Below are positions 51,306-60,243 of a stretch of 64,000 nucleotides of DNA, in pieces. The DNA is from Pedobacter sp. BS3. Lineage in GTDB: Bacteria > Bacteroidota > Bacteroidia > Sphingobacteriales > Sphingobacteriaceae. The notes below the pieces were generated by a model. It saw only the letters and a program-made list of their open reading frames with translations, ran no database searches and had not been told where the DNA came from. The stretch spans positions 248,001-312,000 of the forward strand of contig NZ_VTRT01000006.1 of the NCBI RefSeq assembly GCF_008274585.1. The letters run 5' to 3'. Made by a program: the position numbers and the translations under genes. The first letter of the stretch is position 1; the number at the start of each line of letters is the position of its first letter.

Positions 51306-53066
51306 ATGAGAAAGATATTTTCGTTACTGATCTTAGCTGTTGTATTTACTACGGTTAAAGCTACAGAGCCGCCAACTCAACGTCCTAATGTGATCATCGT
51401 ATTATCTGATGACCAGGGTTATGGCGATTTGTCCTGCTATGGCAACCCGGTTTTAGAAACGCCTGCGCTGGATAAGCTGCATAACGAAAGTGTGAGCTTC
51501 AGCAACTTTCACGTATCACCGCAATGTACGCCCTCACGTGGCGAGCTGATGTCGGGTTTGGATGCGCTGCATAATAAAGCCTCTTCGGTTGGAGCCGGAC
51601 GTGGCATTATACGCCGGGATGTGATTACCATGCCCGAAGTATTTAAAGAAAACGGTTACCGCACCGGGATATTCGGAAAATGGCACCTGGGCGATGGTTA
51701 TCCCGACAGGCCTATGGATCGCGGCTTTGAAAAATGTGTCTGGTTCCAGGGTTGGGGTTTGCTTTCGGAGGCCGAATTTGACAACGATTATTACCGTACA
51801 CGTTACCTGGATGGTTTAAAACCGGTGCAATCAGAGAAATACTGCACCGATCTGTGGTTTGACCAGGCTATGAAATGGATGGGCGAAATGGCGGATAAAA
51901 AACAGCCGTTCTTTACCTATTTATCACTCAACGTAACACATGGGCCTTTTTATTCGCCTCAGGAAGATTTCGACTATTACAGCAATAAGGGTCAGGAAAG
52001 ATCGGTAGCCTCCTTTTTCGGGATGATCCGGAACATGGACAACAATATGGCCAGGTTGGATAAATGGCTGGAGGCAAAACACCTGAAAGACAACACCATT
52101 TTAATTTTCATGAATGATAACGGCGGTACAGGAGGCATAACAGTTTATAACGCGGGCATGAAAGGACGAAAAGAAAGCAACTATGATGGCGGGCATCGTG
52201 CAATTTGTTTTATCCGCTGGCCCCAGGGCTTTGGTAAGCCCCGTGTTGTAACCGATGCTGCCGAAATTCAGGATCTGCTGCCATCGTTTATCGACCTGCT
52301 GGATTTTAAGCTGAAGAAAGAGCAGCAGTTTGACGGGGTAAGCCTGCGCCCGGTTCTTCGTGATCAGAAGCCCATGGCCGACCGCATGTTTGTGGTGCAG
52401 TTTGGCGGAAACAAACAACCCGACAAATATTTCGGCTGCGTGGTTTGGAACAACTGGAGGCTGGTTGGTAAAAGTGAGTTGTATGACATTAGCAAAGACC
52501 CCGGCCAGGAGCATGATGTATCCGGCAGCAATCCCGATATACTGCACAAAATGCAGGCTTTTTATGAAAACTGGTGGAAAAAGGTTGAGCCCGATACCCG
52601 CGAACTGGTTCCTGTAGTAATAGGCTCTGATAAAGAAAACCCGGTAACACTGCTCTCTAACGATTGGGCCGAGGGTTATGTGAACACGCAGTGGGCTGTG
52701 GCGCAGGGCAAAGGTGAGCCAAACGGCGGCCCCTGGCATATCTATGCCGAAAAAAGCGGAAAATACCGCCTGGAATTAAGCCGCTGGCCGTTTCATCTGA
52801 ACCGTGCTTTAACCCTTGCCGGGCCGGCTAAAGCCGTTGGCGGAACAAAGCTGCGAACCGGCAAACCCCTGGATATTGCTTCGGGTTGTGTTTCGTTGAA
52901 TAACGGCGCCGCGGTTACAGTTAATAGCAAGCCAAACGCTACAGCTATCCCGGTAGAAATCAATATCAAGGCGGGCGAGAATACCTTACAAGCCTGGTTT
53001 AAAGACAAAAACGGGCAGGATGTGTGCGGCGCCTATTATGTGCGTGTAACACGGCTGGGAAATTAG
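51306..53066 (+). CDS. Secreted sulfatase (family S1) with C-terminal extension
   Basis: 586 aa. The signal peptide is cleaved near VKATEPP (residue 20). The sulfatase domain covers about 26-440. The formylglycine site is C74-T-P-S-R in SPQCTPSRGELMSG. VLSDDQGYGDLSCYG and FMNDNGGTGG carry metal ligands, and GKWHLGDGYPDRP is the S1 motif. About 130 extra residues at the C-terminus (KSGKYRLELSRWPFHLNRAL, AGENTLQAWFKDKNGQDVCG) form a beta-sandwich seen in several arylsulfatase-like Bacteroidota enzymes. Not closely similar to the first sulfatase, so the two probably remove different sulfate groups. Gaps to neighbours are 12 and 9 bp. Confidence 0.95.
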   Translation: MRKIFSLLILAVVFTTVKATEPPTQRPNVIIVLSDDQGYGDLSCYGNPVLETPALDKLHNESVSFSNFHVSPQCTPSRGELMSGLDALHNKASSVGAGRGIIRRDVITMPEVFKENGYRTGIFGKWHLGDGYPDRPMDRGFEKCVWFQGWGLLSEAEFDNDYYRTRYLDGLKPVQSEKYCTDLWFDQAMKWMGEMADKKQPFFTYLSLNVTHGPFYSPQEDFDYYSNKGQERSVASFFGMIRNMDNNMARLDKWLEAKHLKDNTILIFMNDNGGTGGITVYNAGMKGRKESNYDGGHRAICFIRWPQGFGKPRVVTDAAEIQDLLPSFIDLLDFKLKKEQQFDGVSLRPVLRDQKPMADRMFVVQFGGNKQPDKYFGCVVWNNWRLVGKSELYDISKDPGQEHDVSGSNPDILHKMQAFYENWWKKVEPDTRELVPVVIGSDKENPVTLLSNDWAEGYVNTQWAVAQGKGEPNGGPWHIYAEKSGKYRLELSRWPFHLNRALTLAGPAKAVGGTKLRTGKPLDIASGCVSLNNGAAVTVNSKPNATAIPVEINIKAGENTLQAWFKDKNGQDVCGAYYVRVTRLGN

Positions 53067-53075
53067 ACAGTTGAG

Positions 53076-55316
53076 ATGTTCCATATTAAAAGCTTTTTTC
53101 AAAGTAAGCGTACAGGCTTGTTAGCTACTGTATTGATGTACATTACAGGCTCACAGTTGCTCATTGCGCAAACGCTCCCAATAGATGATGTAAACCCCTT
53201 TATAGGAACCGCGAACCAGAAAAGTGCGAAACCAAACTGGAAGAATGGCGAAACATTTCCCGGGGCAATGGTGCCCTGGGGAATGGTTTCTGTAAGTCCG
53301 CACACGGCGCCCGATTCTAAAAGCGGTTACCGGTACGGCGAACCGTATCTGTATGGTTTTGGACACGTACAGCTCAGTGGCGTTGGCTGCGGCGATTTAG
53401 GCAACATTGTGCTAATGCCGACTTCAGGCAGTGTTGCCGCAACTCCCGAAGGCTGGAGATCAGCTTATCACGATGAAAAAGCGTCGCCCGGTTACTATAA
53501 AACCGTGCTGCAAAGCGGTATTATAGCCGAAATGACGGCAACAACCCGTACAGGTATCAGTAAATATACCTTTCCGGCAGATACCGGTAATATCCTGATA
53601 GACGTTTCTGCAACGCAGAATAAACGCATGATGCCGGCTCCCGGTTATGTCAAAATTGTATCGGGCACCGAGGTAGAAGGCTGGACAGAAAGCGGGCACT
53701 TTTGCGGAGCGCCAAACCAGGTGCAAAAAGTTTATTTCGTAGCCCGTTTCAGTCAGACGGCAGTTAGCAGCGGAACCTGGACAGCTACTGGTATCGCTGC
53801 CGCAGCAGAGCAATCAGGTCGTGGCGTGGGAGCTTTCCTGCGTTTTAATACCAGTCGCAATAAAGTGGTTGAGGTAAAAGTCGGTATATCTTACGTCAGC
53901 ATAGCAAATGCACGCTTAAACTTAGCTGCCGAGCAAACCGGTTTCAGCTTCGATGCCATTCATCATAAGGCCCGCGAACTTTGGAATACTACGCTTTCGC
54001 GGATTGAAGTTGAAGGCGGAACACAGGCACAAAAAACGATATTTTATACCGGCCTGTATCATATACTGCTACATCCCAGTGTATTTAACGATGTGAACGG
54101 CGATTACCAGAAAATGGGACATACCGGCATCGCGAAAGCCAGAGGCTATACCCGTTATAACGTTTTTTCGCTTTGGGATACCTATCGCAACCTGCATGTA
54201 TTTTTAACACTCTTTTATCCCGAAAGGCAGCACGATATGGTTAAAACGCTGCTGGAGATGTATAAAGAAAGCGGCTGGCTGCCCAAATGGGAGCTTGCCG
54301 GAAATGACGCCCTGGTAATGGTCGGCGATCCGGCGCCCGTTGTGCTGGCCGGAACGTATTTCAATGGCCTCCGGGATTTTGATATTAAGCTGGCTTATCA
54401 AGCTATGAAACACAATGCTACAGATACGGCCAATAATCCCATCCGGAAGGATCTAAAAATCTATCTTGAGCATCGTTATGTGCCGGTAACCACCCGCGGC
54501 TCGGTATCAGAAACATTAGAATATGGCATATCCGATTATGCCATCGCCCAAATGGCCAAAGTAGCCGGTAATGAAAAAGACTACCGGCAATTTATGGAGC
54601 GGTCGCAGTACTACAAAAACTTATACGATCCCCAAACGGGATTCCTGCGGCCTAAAAAAGCAGACGGAAGCTGGGTTGAGCCGTTCAACCCCGATGAATT
54701 TAAGGGGAACGGATTTATAGAAGGCTCGGCCTGGAACTATTTATTTTGTGTGCCTTACGATATACCCGGCCTGTCACAAGTAATGGGTGGTGATAGCGTG
54801 TACATAAAACGCCTTCAGCAGACTTTTGACGAACGTAAATTTGTGCTGTACAATGAGCCGGATATTGCATATCCCTATTTTTTTACGCATTTTAAAAACG
54901 AGGCATGGCGTACCCAGAAAGCTGTACGGGAAGGCATGAAAATGAATTACAATACCACACCCGGCGGTCTGCCCGGCAATGACGATTGCGGGGCGTTATC
55001 GGCGTGGTACGTATTCAGCGCTATGGGCTTTTATCCGGCCAACCCGGTCAGTGGCGAATTCAGGCTGGGAAGCCCGGTTTTTAGTAAGGTCACTATACAC
55101 CTCAATCAAAACTATTATAAAGGCAGAACCTTTGTAATCAATGCAGCCCGTACTTCTGAGCAGAATAAGTATATTACGTCACAAAAATTAAATGGCCGAC
55201 TGTATGAAAAACCGTATATTACCTACCGGGATATTGAAAATGGCGGTGTAATGGAGCTAAATATGTCGGATACGCGGAGACCTGCCACTGTTTCAAAAAA
55301 ACTTTTGCCACGATGA
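53076..55316 (+). CDS. GH92 alpha-mannosidase
   Basis: 746 aa, the standard GH92 length. The signal peptide ends at SQLLIAQ (about residue 32). GH92 landmarks are VNPFIGTANQ, FPGAMVPWGMVSVSPHT, YGFGHVQLSGVGCGDLG, FYTGLYHILLHPSVFNDVNG, FSLWDTYRNLH, and the C-terminal GLPGNDDCGALSAWYVFSAM containing the catalytic acidic pair. GH92 enzymes are calcium-dependent inverting exo-alpha-mannosidases acting on N-glycans or yeast mannan, in the periplasm. An alpha-mannosidase beside two sulfatases suggests a sulfated mannose-containing glycan. Its stop overlaps the start of the downstream thioredoxin-like gene as ATGA. Confidence 0.96.
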   Translation: MFHIKSFFQSKRTGLLATVLMYITGSQLLIAQTLPIDDVNPFIGTANQKSAKPNWKNGETFPGAMVPWGMVSVSPHTAPDSKSGYRYGEPYLYGFGHVQLSGVGCGDLGNIVLMPTSGSVAATPEGWRSAYHDEKASPGYYKTVLQSGIIAEMTATTRTGISKYTFPADTGNILIDVSATQNKRMMPAPGYVKIVSGTEVEGWTESGHFCGAPNQVQKVYFVARFSQTAVSSGTWTATGIAAAAEQSGRGVGAFLRFNTSRNKVVEVKVGISYVSIANARLNLAAEQTGFSFDAIHHKARELWNTTLSRIEVEGGTQAQKTIFYTGLYHILLHPSVFNDVNGDYQKMGHTGIAKARGYTRYNVFSLWDTYRNLHVFLTLFYPERQHDMVKTLLEMYKESGWLPKWELAGNDALVMVGDPAPVVLAGTYFNGLRDFDIKLAYQAMKHNATDTANNPIRKDLKIYLEHRYVPVTTRGSVSETLEYGISDYAIAQMAKVAGNEKDYRQFMERSQYYKNLYDPQTGFLRPKKADGSWVEPFNPDEFKGNGFIEGSAWNYLFCVPYDIPGLSQVMGGDSVYIKRLQQTFDERKFVLYNEPDIAYPYFFTHFKNEAWRTQKAVREGMKMNYNTTPGGLPGNDDCGALSAWYVFSAMGFYPANPVSGEFRLGSPVFSKVTIHLNQNYYKGRTFVINAARTSEQNKYITSQKLNGRLYEKPYITYRDIENGGVMELNMSDTRRPATVSKKLLPR

Positions 55317-56083
55317 CAAAAATAATGAATATGAAAACGCTGTTTTTCTATTATCGATATTTCTTGCTGAATTGAGCTATGGGCAGGTAAATTATTATAC
55401 GTTTAATTCTGATTCAATCTTGACCGAGGAGGGTGTTCGCTCAAGCTTTAATGTAGCTATGAAAAATATGCCGGCCAATTTTATAATTGTGCCAACAATC
55501 TATCATAGAATAACTAAGAAAGACTCTATCCTAAATTATGTATCCTTTGTGGCGCAAAGATGTGATTCCTGCACTGATAAGACATTCAAATTTACATTTA
55601 AGCAGGATTCGGTTTTTTTTATTGCTTGGGAAAAAATTGCCTGAATTTAAATTAACTGATTTAAGGGGAGATGAGTTCTCTTCTTCTCAATTAATTGGTA
55701 AATCAGCGCTGCTTAATTATTGGGCGATATACTGTGTTCCATGTGTTGCAGAAATGCCGGAGCTGAATAAATTAAAAGAAAAATATGGAGACAAAATGAA
55801 CTTTGTAGCCTTTACAGAGAACACTTGCAAGGATGATGATTTGATTAAATTTCTTGAAAAACACCCCTTTAATTATTATATATTACAAAATGCAGAGAAT
55901 TATAAGAAAACTTTAAAGATATCTGCTATACCTCGTAATTTATTCATAGATAAAGAAGGGTATGTTAGGTATATACAAGGAAATTTTCCTTATACGGCAT
56001 TTGATCTGGAAAAAGGAATTAAAAAGTATGACGACAATAACTATTTTGTAAAAATAATTGAGGAATTAACAGCTATACAGTAG
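55313..56083 (+). pseudogene. Thioredoxin/TlpA-like gene broken by two frameshifts in T-runs
   Basis: The ATG at 55313 overlaps the GH92 stop as ATGA. The frame reads MTKIMNMKTLFF and is lost at a run of five T (55343-55347). With one more T it would continue FLLSIFLAELSYGQ, a good signal peptide. The new frame runs to a run of eight T (55613-55620) and is lost again; with one T fewer it continues LLLGKKLPEFKLTDLRGDEF, the start of a TlpA-type thioredoxin domain. The CxxC pair is CVPC in NYWAIYCVPCVAEMPELNK. The last 180 codons are intact. Base composition is more AT-rich than the neighbours. It may be decayed, phase-variable, or a sequencing artefact in homopolymers. Confidence 0.78.
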
Positions 56084-56204
56084 CTAATGACAGAAAAAGG
56101 GTAGAATGTTATGAGATAATAACAGAGCACTTTCCTCCTCTAAAATTTCTTTGTAGAAGGGATTTGGGATGAGGCTGACCAACCTAATGACAAATAATAT
56201 AGCA

Positions 56205-58091
56205 ATGAAGCACCTCAGTAAATTACCAATTAAACAATTCATTCAACGTTATTTATTAATTGTACCGCTTTTGTTTAGCACCTTATGCTATGGCGAAGCC
56301 TCGGCCGGCATTTTGCTGGCTAAAAGCAAAGTAGCGCAACTGGCTATTGTTTTGCCCGGTGAGCCTTCTCCTACCCGTCAGTTCGCGGCGGCGGAGCTGG
56401 CAAAATATCTGCAAAAGATCAGCGGGGCCACGTTCCAGGTTGCAGGTTCTCCGGCAAAATCCCGCAAGGTGATCCGGATAGAGCAGCGTAAAGAAATGGC
56501 CTACGAAGATTACCGCATATCCGTTCGCGATGGTAACATTGTGCTGGCCGCCGGTTCAGACCGTGCGGTGTTGTATGCTGTTTATGATTTTCTGGAGCGT
56601 TTAGGATGCCGCTGGATCGCTCCGCAACTTGCTTTGTATAACGGTTTATCAGAGTACATTCCACATCAGCCCACCTTATATTACAAGGTTAACCATGAAA
56701 TAAATGAGCATCCGGCGTTCGCCTATCGTAAGCTGGATATTGAAGAGGGAAAATCGCATACCATTGAGAACCTGAAACAGTTGGTTGACTGGATGCCCAA
56801 ATTGCGGTACAACACCCTGATGGTTCCATTGAATTACCAGGGCAAAGGCCGGGTAAAGTGGGATAAATGGCGTGAAGCATTAACCCCCGAATTACGGAAA
56901 AGAGGCATCCTTATTGAAGTGGGTGGGCACGGCTACCAGAATTACATTAATCCGGGTATGGAGAACGGTAACCTGTTCAAGCAGCATCCTGACTGGTTTG
57001 GGCTGGATAAAGACTGTAAGCCTGCAACAGATGATTACCTGGTTTTCAATACCGAGAATCAGGATGCCGTAAATTATTTCATCAAAAGTGTATTGGAATA
57101 CCTGCGGCAGCATCCGGAAATTGACATTTTTGATTTATGGCCTCCGGACGGCGCCCGTTGGGCCGAATGTCCCGACTGGCTGAAACGAGGTACGCCCGAA
57201 GACAGGCAGGCCAAGCTCATCAGCAAGGTTGACTCGGCTGTTAAGGCGGTATATCCTCATTTAAAGCTGCAAATCATTGCCTACGCTAAAGCATTATTAC
57301 CGCCTCAGCATGAAACGATCAGTAAGCAGGTGATGGTAGACTTTTGTCCCATAGACCAGAATTTTGAATACCAGATCAACGATAGCCGCTCTGCGGCTAA
57401 TCAAGAGTACGTAACCGCCTTACTGGACTGGCGTAAGAAGTTTGACGGAGATATCGGCCTGTATTCCTATTTCAGGAAATATGCCTGGAAATCCCTGCCC
57501 AACGTAATACCGCACTTCATACAGCGGGATATGCAATGGTACGCCAAAGTGCCTTTACAGGGGATTACAACGTATGCCGAACCCGGCGACTGGTACACGT
57601 ATGAGCTTAACCATTACATATTGGGTTATTTAGCCTGGAACCCGGATGTTAAGGTAGATTCATTGATACAGCTATATTGCAAAACCCGCTATGGTGCGGC
57701 TTCAGCTGTAGCCGAAAAGGCGTATGCTGCCCTTGAAAATACGGTACGCATTTACGGAAGCATCCGGTTTTCAAGCCTGAAATCGCCCGAAGCTATCAGC
57801 AAGGCAGTAACCCTGTTACGCGACCGGCAACAGGCTGTTAAAGAGGCCGCGGCTTCGGCTCCGGCAGAAATACAGGCTAATTTCGGCAGGCTTCAACTGA
57901 TGCTGCAATATGCCATTCTTGATATACGGGTACGGGAAGCACTGGCTATCAATGCTTCACCGGAAGTACTTTCAGACCGCGTACAGGAAGTGTTAACGTT
58001 TTTTAAGAATAATGGCGATAAAGGTATAGTGATCGTCAACAAAGAGGATAATGTTAAAAGCTTAACGCGATATTACAACAGGTATAAGTAA
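56205..58091 (+). CDS. DUF4838-domain protein with alpha-glucuronidase-like N-terminus
   Basis: 628 aa from ATG 56205 (MKHLSKLPIKQFIQRYLLIV), chosen because it gives a plausible signal peptide; 56169 is an in-frame upstream ATG. Residues about 40-150 resemble the GH67 N-terminal domain (PTRQFAAAELAKYLQKISGA, GNIVLAAGSDRAVLYAVYDF, LERLGCRWIAP). DUF4838 follows at about 190-450 (WMPKLRYNTLMVP, GILIEVGGHGYQNY, FDLWPPDGARWAECPDWLKR), a TIM-barrel-like region seen in many polysaccharide loci. A helical tail follows. It is probably a glycoside hydrolase of unassigned family, acting on a uronic-acid or sulfated residue; the residue class is inferred from the neighbours. Confidence 0.85.
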   Translation: MKHLSKLPIKQFIQRYLLIVPLLFSTLCYGEASAGILLAKSKVAQLAIVLPGEPSPTRQFAAAELAKYLQKISGATFQVAGSPAKSRKVIRIEQRKEMAYEDYRISVRDGNIVLAAGSDRAVLYAVYDFLERLGCRWIAPQLALYNGLSEYIPHQPTLYYKVNHEINEHPAFAYRKLDIEEGKSHTIENLKQLVDWMPKLRYNTLMVPLNYQGKGRVKWDKWREALTPELRKRGILIEVGGHGYQNYINPGMENGNLFKQHPDWFGLDKDCKPATDDYLVFNTENQDAVNYFIKSVLEYLRQHPEIDIFDLWPPDGARWAECPDWLKRGTPEDRQAKLISKVDSAVKAVYPHLKLQIIAYAKALLPPQHETISKQVMVDFCPIDQNFEYQINDSRSAANQEYVTALLDWRKKFDGDIGLYSYFRKYAWKSLPNVIPHFIQRDMQWYAKVPLQGITTYAEPGDWYTYELNHYILGYLAWNPDVKVDSLIQLYCKTRYGAASAVAEKAYAALENTVRIYGSIRFSSLKSPEAISKAVTLLRDRQQAVKEAAASAPAEIQANFGRLQLMLQYAILDIRVREALAINASPEVLSDRVQEVLTFFKNNGDKGIVIVNKEDNVKSLTRYYNRYK

Positions 58092-58128
58092 GATTTAATT
58101 CTCTTATCTTTACTTACTTTGCTCATCG

Positions 58129-58204
58129 GGATTTATAATCCAGGTGGCCATAATTCCGGATTTCAAATCCGGCACTAATAAGGTCAGGATTTCAAATCCT
58201 GACC
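58129..58204. repeat. GGATT-TCA-AATCC palindrome array
   Basis: Three units in a row: GGATT-TAT-AATCC (58129-58141), CCGGATT-TCA-AATCCGG (58156-58172) and GGTCAGGATT-TCA-AATCCTGACC (58182-58204). The last has perfect 10-bp arms. Same template as the arrays at 15553-15599 and 13640-13683. Located between the DUF4838 and lyase genes, 28 bp before the lyase ATG. Confidence 0.78.
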
Positions 58205-58231
58205 AGTAATAATTAGTTACCTATTAATGAT

Positions 58232-60241
58232 ATGAATAAATCAGTCTGGCATATCGTTAGAAAGGCAATACCGGTGGCAGCGTTCTTGTTCGCAGCAATG
58301 AGTATACCGGCATCCGCACAAAAAGCACGACTAAATAGCTTACCCCAGCTTCACCTGGACAAGCAGCAGTTAGATAAGCTTATTCTGCCCGTTAGCAGCT
58401 GGAAACCTTACCCGGATATTACCCGTGCGGAGAAATTCGAGGCTGTTCCCTTAGCGGTGAGGCAGGCTTATATTCATGAAGCGGAGCAGCTATTGTCAAA
58501 AAAATGGGAACCTTTGCCGGCCAGCGTTTTCCTGGAATATGTACGCAGTGGCAACCGGAGCAATTACGAGGATTTGTCGTTTGAGCGAAGACATCGCCTG
58601 GCGACATTCGTACTGGCTGAATTATTTGAACATAAAGGACGGTTTACCGATGAAATTATCAATGGAACATGGGCAATTTGCGAAGAATCTTTCTGGGGGG
58701 TACCGGCACATTTATCGCTTCAAAAGGCAGGCTCTGGTTTGCCGGATGTGAATGACCCGGTGGTGGATTTATTTGCCGCCGAAACAGCTGCCGAGATGGC
58801 CTGGGTATATTACCTGTTTAAGCCAGAGTTGGATAAAGTTAATCCATTGATCGCGGAACGTATTCACGATGAGGTCAACAAACGTATTTTAATTCCCTAT
58901 CTAAACCATACTGACTGGGCCTACCTGGGCTTCCAATGGCAAAAAAATCCGGGTTCGCTACGGCGGGTAAACAACTGGAACCCCTGGATCAATTCGAATG
59001 TGTTAGCTGCCGCACTGATCCTGTCGGAAGGAGAGCAGCGCAACCAGGTGATCTATAAAACCATGCAAAGCATCAGTAATTATATAGCTCCGTTCCCTGC
59101 TGATGGCGGAAGCGATGAAGGGCCGGGTTATTGGGACAGGGCGGCAGGTGCCTTACTGGATTACCTGCAGCTGCTCAAAAGCGGCTCCGGCGGTAAAATT
59201 GACGTATTTGGGAACAGCCTCATTAAAAAGATGGGTGCTTATATCTACAAAGTATACATCAAAGACCGGTATTTTATTAATTACAGCGATGCCACTCCGC
59301 GTACAGATCCTGACCCTGCTTTGCTTTACCGTTTTGGCCTGCAAACCAAAAATGATACGCTGACTCATTTTGCAGCATATATCGCCGGAAAATCCGGTTA
59401 CGGACAATCCACATTGACCAGTTATTTTGGCGTGCTGAACCGGGTACTGCCCGCTTTATTTGTTTTGAATGATCTGTTGAAAACAGAAGCTAAAGAACCA
59501 TTGCTCAGGGATGTATGGTTTCCCGGTATCCAGGTAATGGCGGCACGAAGTCGTGCGGGAAGCGCTGAAGGGCTTTATCTTTCGGCTAAAGGCGGCAATA
59601 ATGATGAAAGCCACAATCATAATGACGTAGGCAACTTTATTGTTTATGCAGACGGCAATCCGGTGCTTATTGATTTCGGACCGCAGGCGTATACGGCGCA
59701 AACGTTCAGCAGCAAACGCTACGAGCTGTGGAATAATCAATCGGCTTATCATAATCTTCCGACTATTAATGGCGTGATGCAGCAGGCCGGGGCCAGCTTC
59801 AAAGCAGAAAACGTATCATATTCGGCAGATTCGCGTAAAGCACAGCTGGCTTTAAATATAGCGCCGGCATATCCCGAAGGGGCAAAAGTAACATCGTGGA
59901 TAAGAACCATTACGCTGCACCGGGGTAAAGAGGTAACGCTTAACGAAAAGTTCCGGTTAAAAGAGGTGAGCCAGCCTGTTATAGAAAACTTTCTGACGCT
60001 GTTGCCGCCAGATACAGGTAAGCCCGGTGTGATCAGCTTAACCGATACCCTGAGCGGGAAAACACACCGGATATTTTATGATCCGAAAAAATTTTCGGTT
60101 GGAACCGATACCATGATATTGCCAAAAGAGGCGATAGATGATAAGATCAAAATTGGTGGTTGGGGAAATGTGCTGTACCGGCTAAGGCTGGCTTATATGC
60201 CGGAAAAACCTGAGGATGAGATCCAGATTGTAATTAAATAA
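58232..60241 (+). CDS. Heparinase II/III-family polysaccharide lyase
   Basis: 669 aa. The signal peptide is cleaved near ASAQKAR (about residue 30). An alpha/alpha-toroid covers about 60-390 (NGTWAICEESFWGVPAHLSL, PADGGSDEGPGYWDRAAGAL). The C-terminal beta-sandwich starts near 430 with AKGGNNDESHNHNDVGNFIV, the Heparinase II/III signature with catalytic-region His, then YADGNPVLIDFGPQAYTAQT and SAYHNLPTINGVMQQAGASF. Enzymes of this type cleave uronic-acid-containing glycosaminoglycans or alginate-like chains by beta-elimination. It closes the sulfated-glycan run; a palindrome array lies just before it. The exact PL family is not assigned. Confidence 0.9.
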   Translation: MNKSVWHIVRKAIPVAAFLFAAMSIPASAQKARLNSLPQLHLDKQQLDKLILPVSSWKPYPDITRAEKFEAVPLAVRQAYIHEAEQLLSKKWEPLPASVFLEYVRSGNRSNYEDLSFERRHRLATFVLAELFEHKGRFTDEIINGTWAICEESFWGVPAHLSLQKAGSGLPDVNDPVVDLFAAETAAEMAWVYYLFKPELDKVNPLIAERIHDEVNKRILIPYLNHTDWAYLGFQWQKNPGSLRRVNNWNPWINSNVLAAALILSEGEQRNQVIYKTMQSISNYIAPFPADGGSDEGPGYWDRAAGALLDYLQLLKSGSGGKIDVFGNSLIKKMGAYIYKVYIKDRYFINYSDATPRTDPDPALLYRFGLQTKNDTLTHFAAYIAGKSGYGQSTLTSYFGVLNRVLPALFVLNDLLKTEAKEPLLRDVWFPGIQVMAARSRAGSAEGLYLSAKGGNNDESHNHNDVGNFIVYADGNPVLIDFGPQAYTAQTFSSKRYELWNNQSAYHNLPTINGVMQQAGASFKAENVSYSADSRKAQLALNIAPAYPEGAKVTSWIRTITLHRGKEVTLNEKFRLKEVSQPVIENFLTLLPPDTGKPGVISLTDTLSGKTHRIFYDPKKFSVGTDTMILPKEAIDDKIKIGGWGNVLYRLRLAYMPEKPEDEIQIVIK

Positions 60242-60243
60242 TA

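Noticed and set aside
55372-55644. Separate 90-aa gene, and a separate 181-aa gene from 55538
   Set aside because: They are two pieces of one thioredoxin-like gene; the T-run frameshifts explain both, and one starts inside the other.
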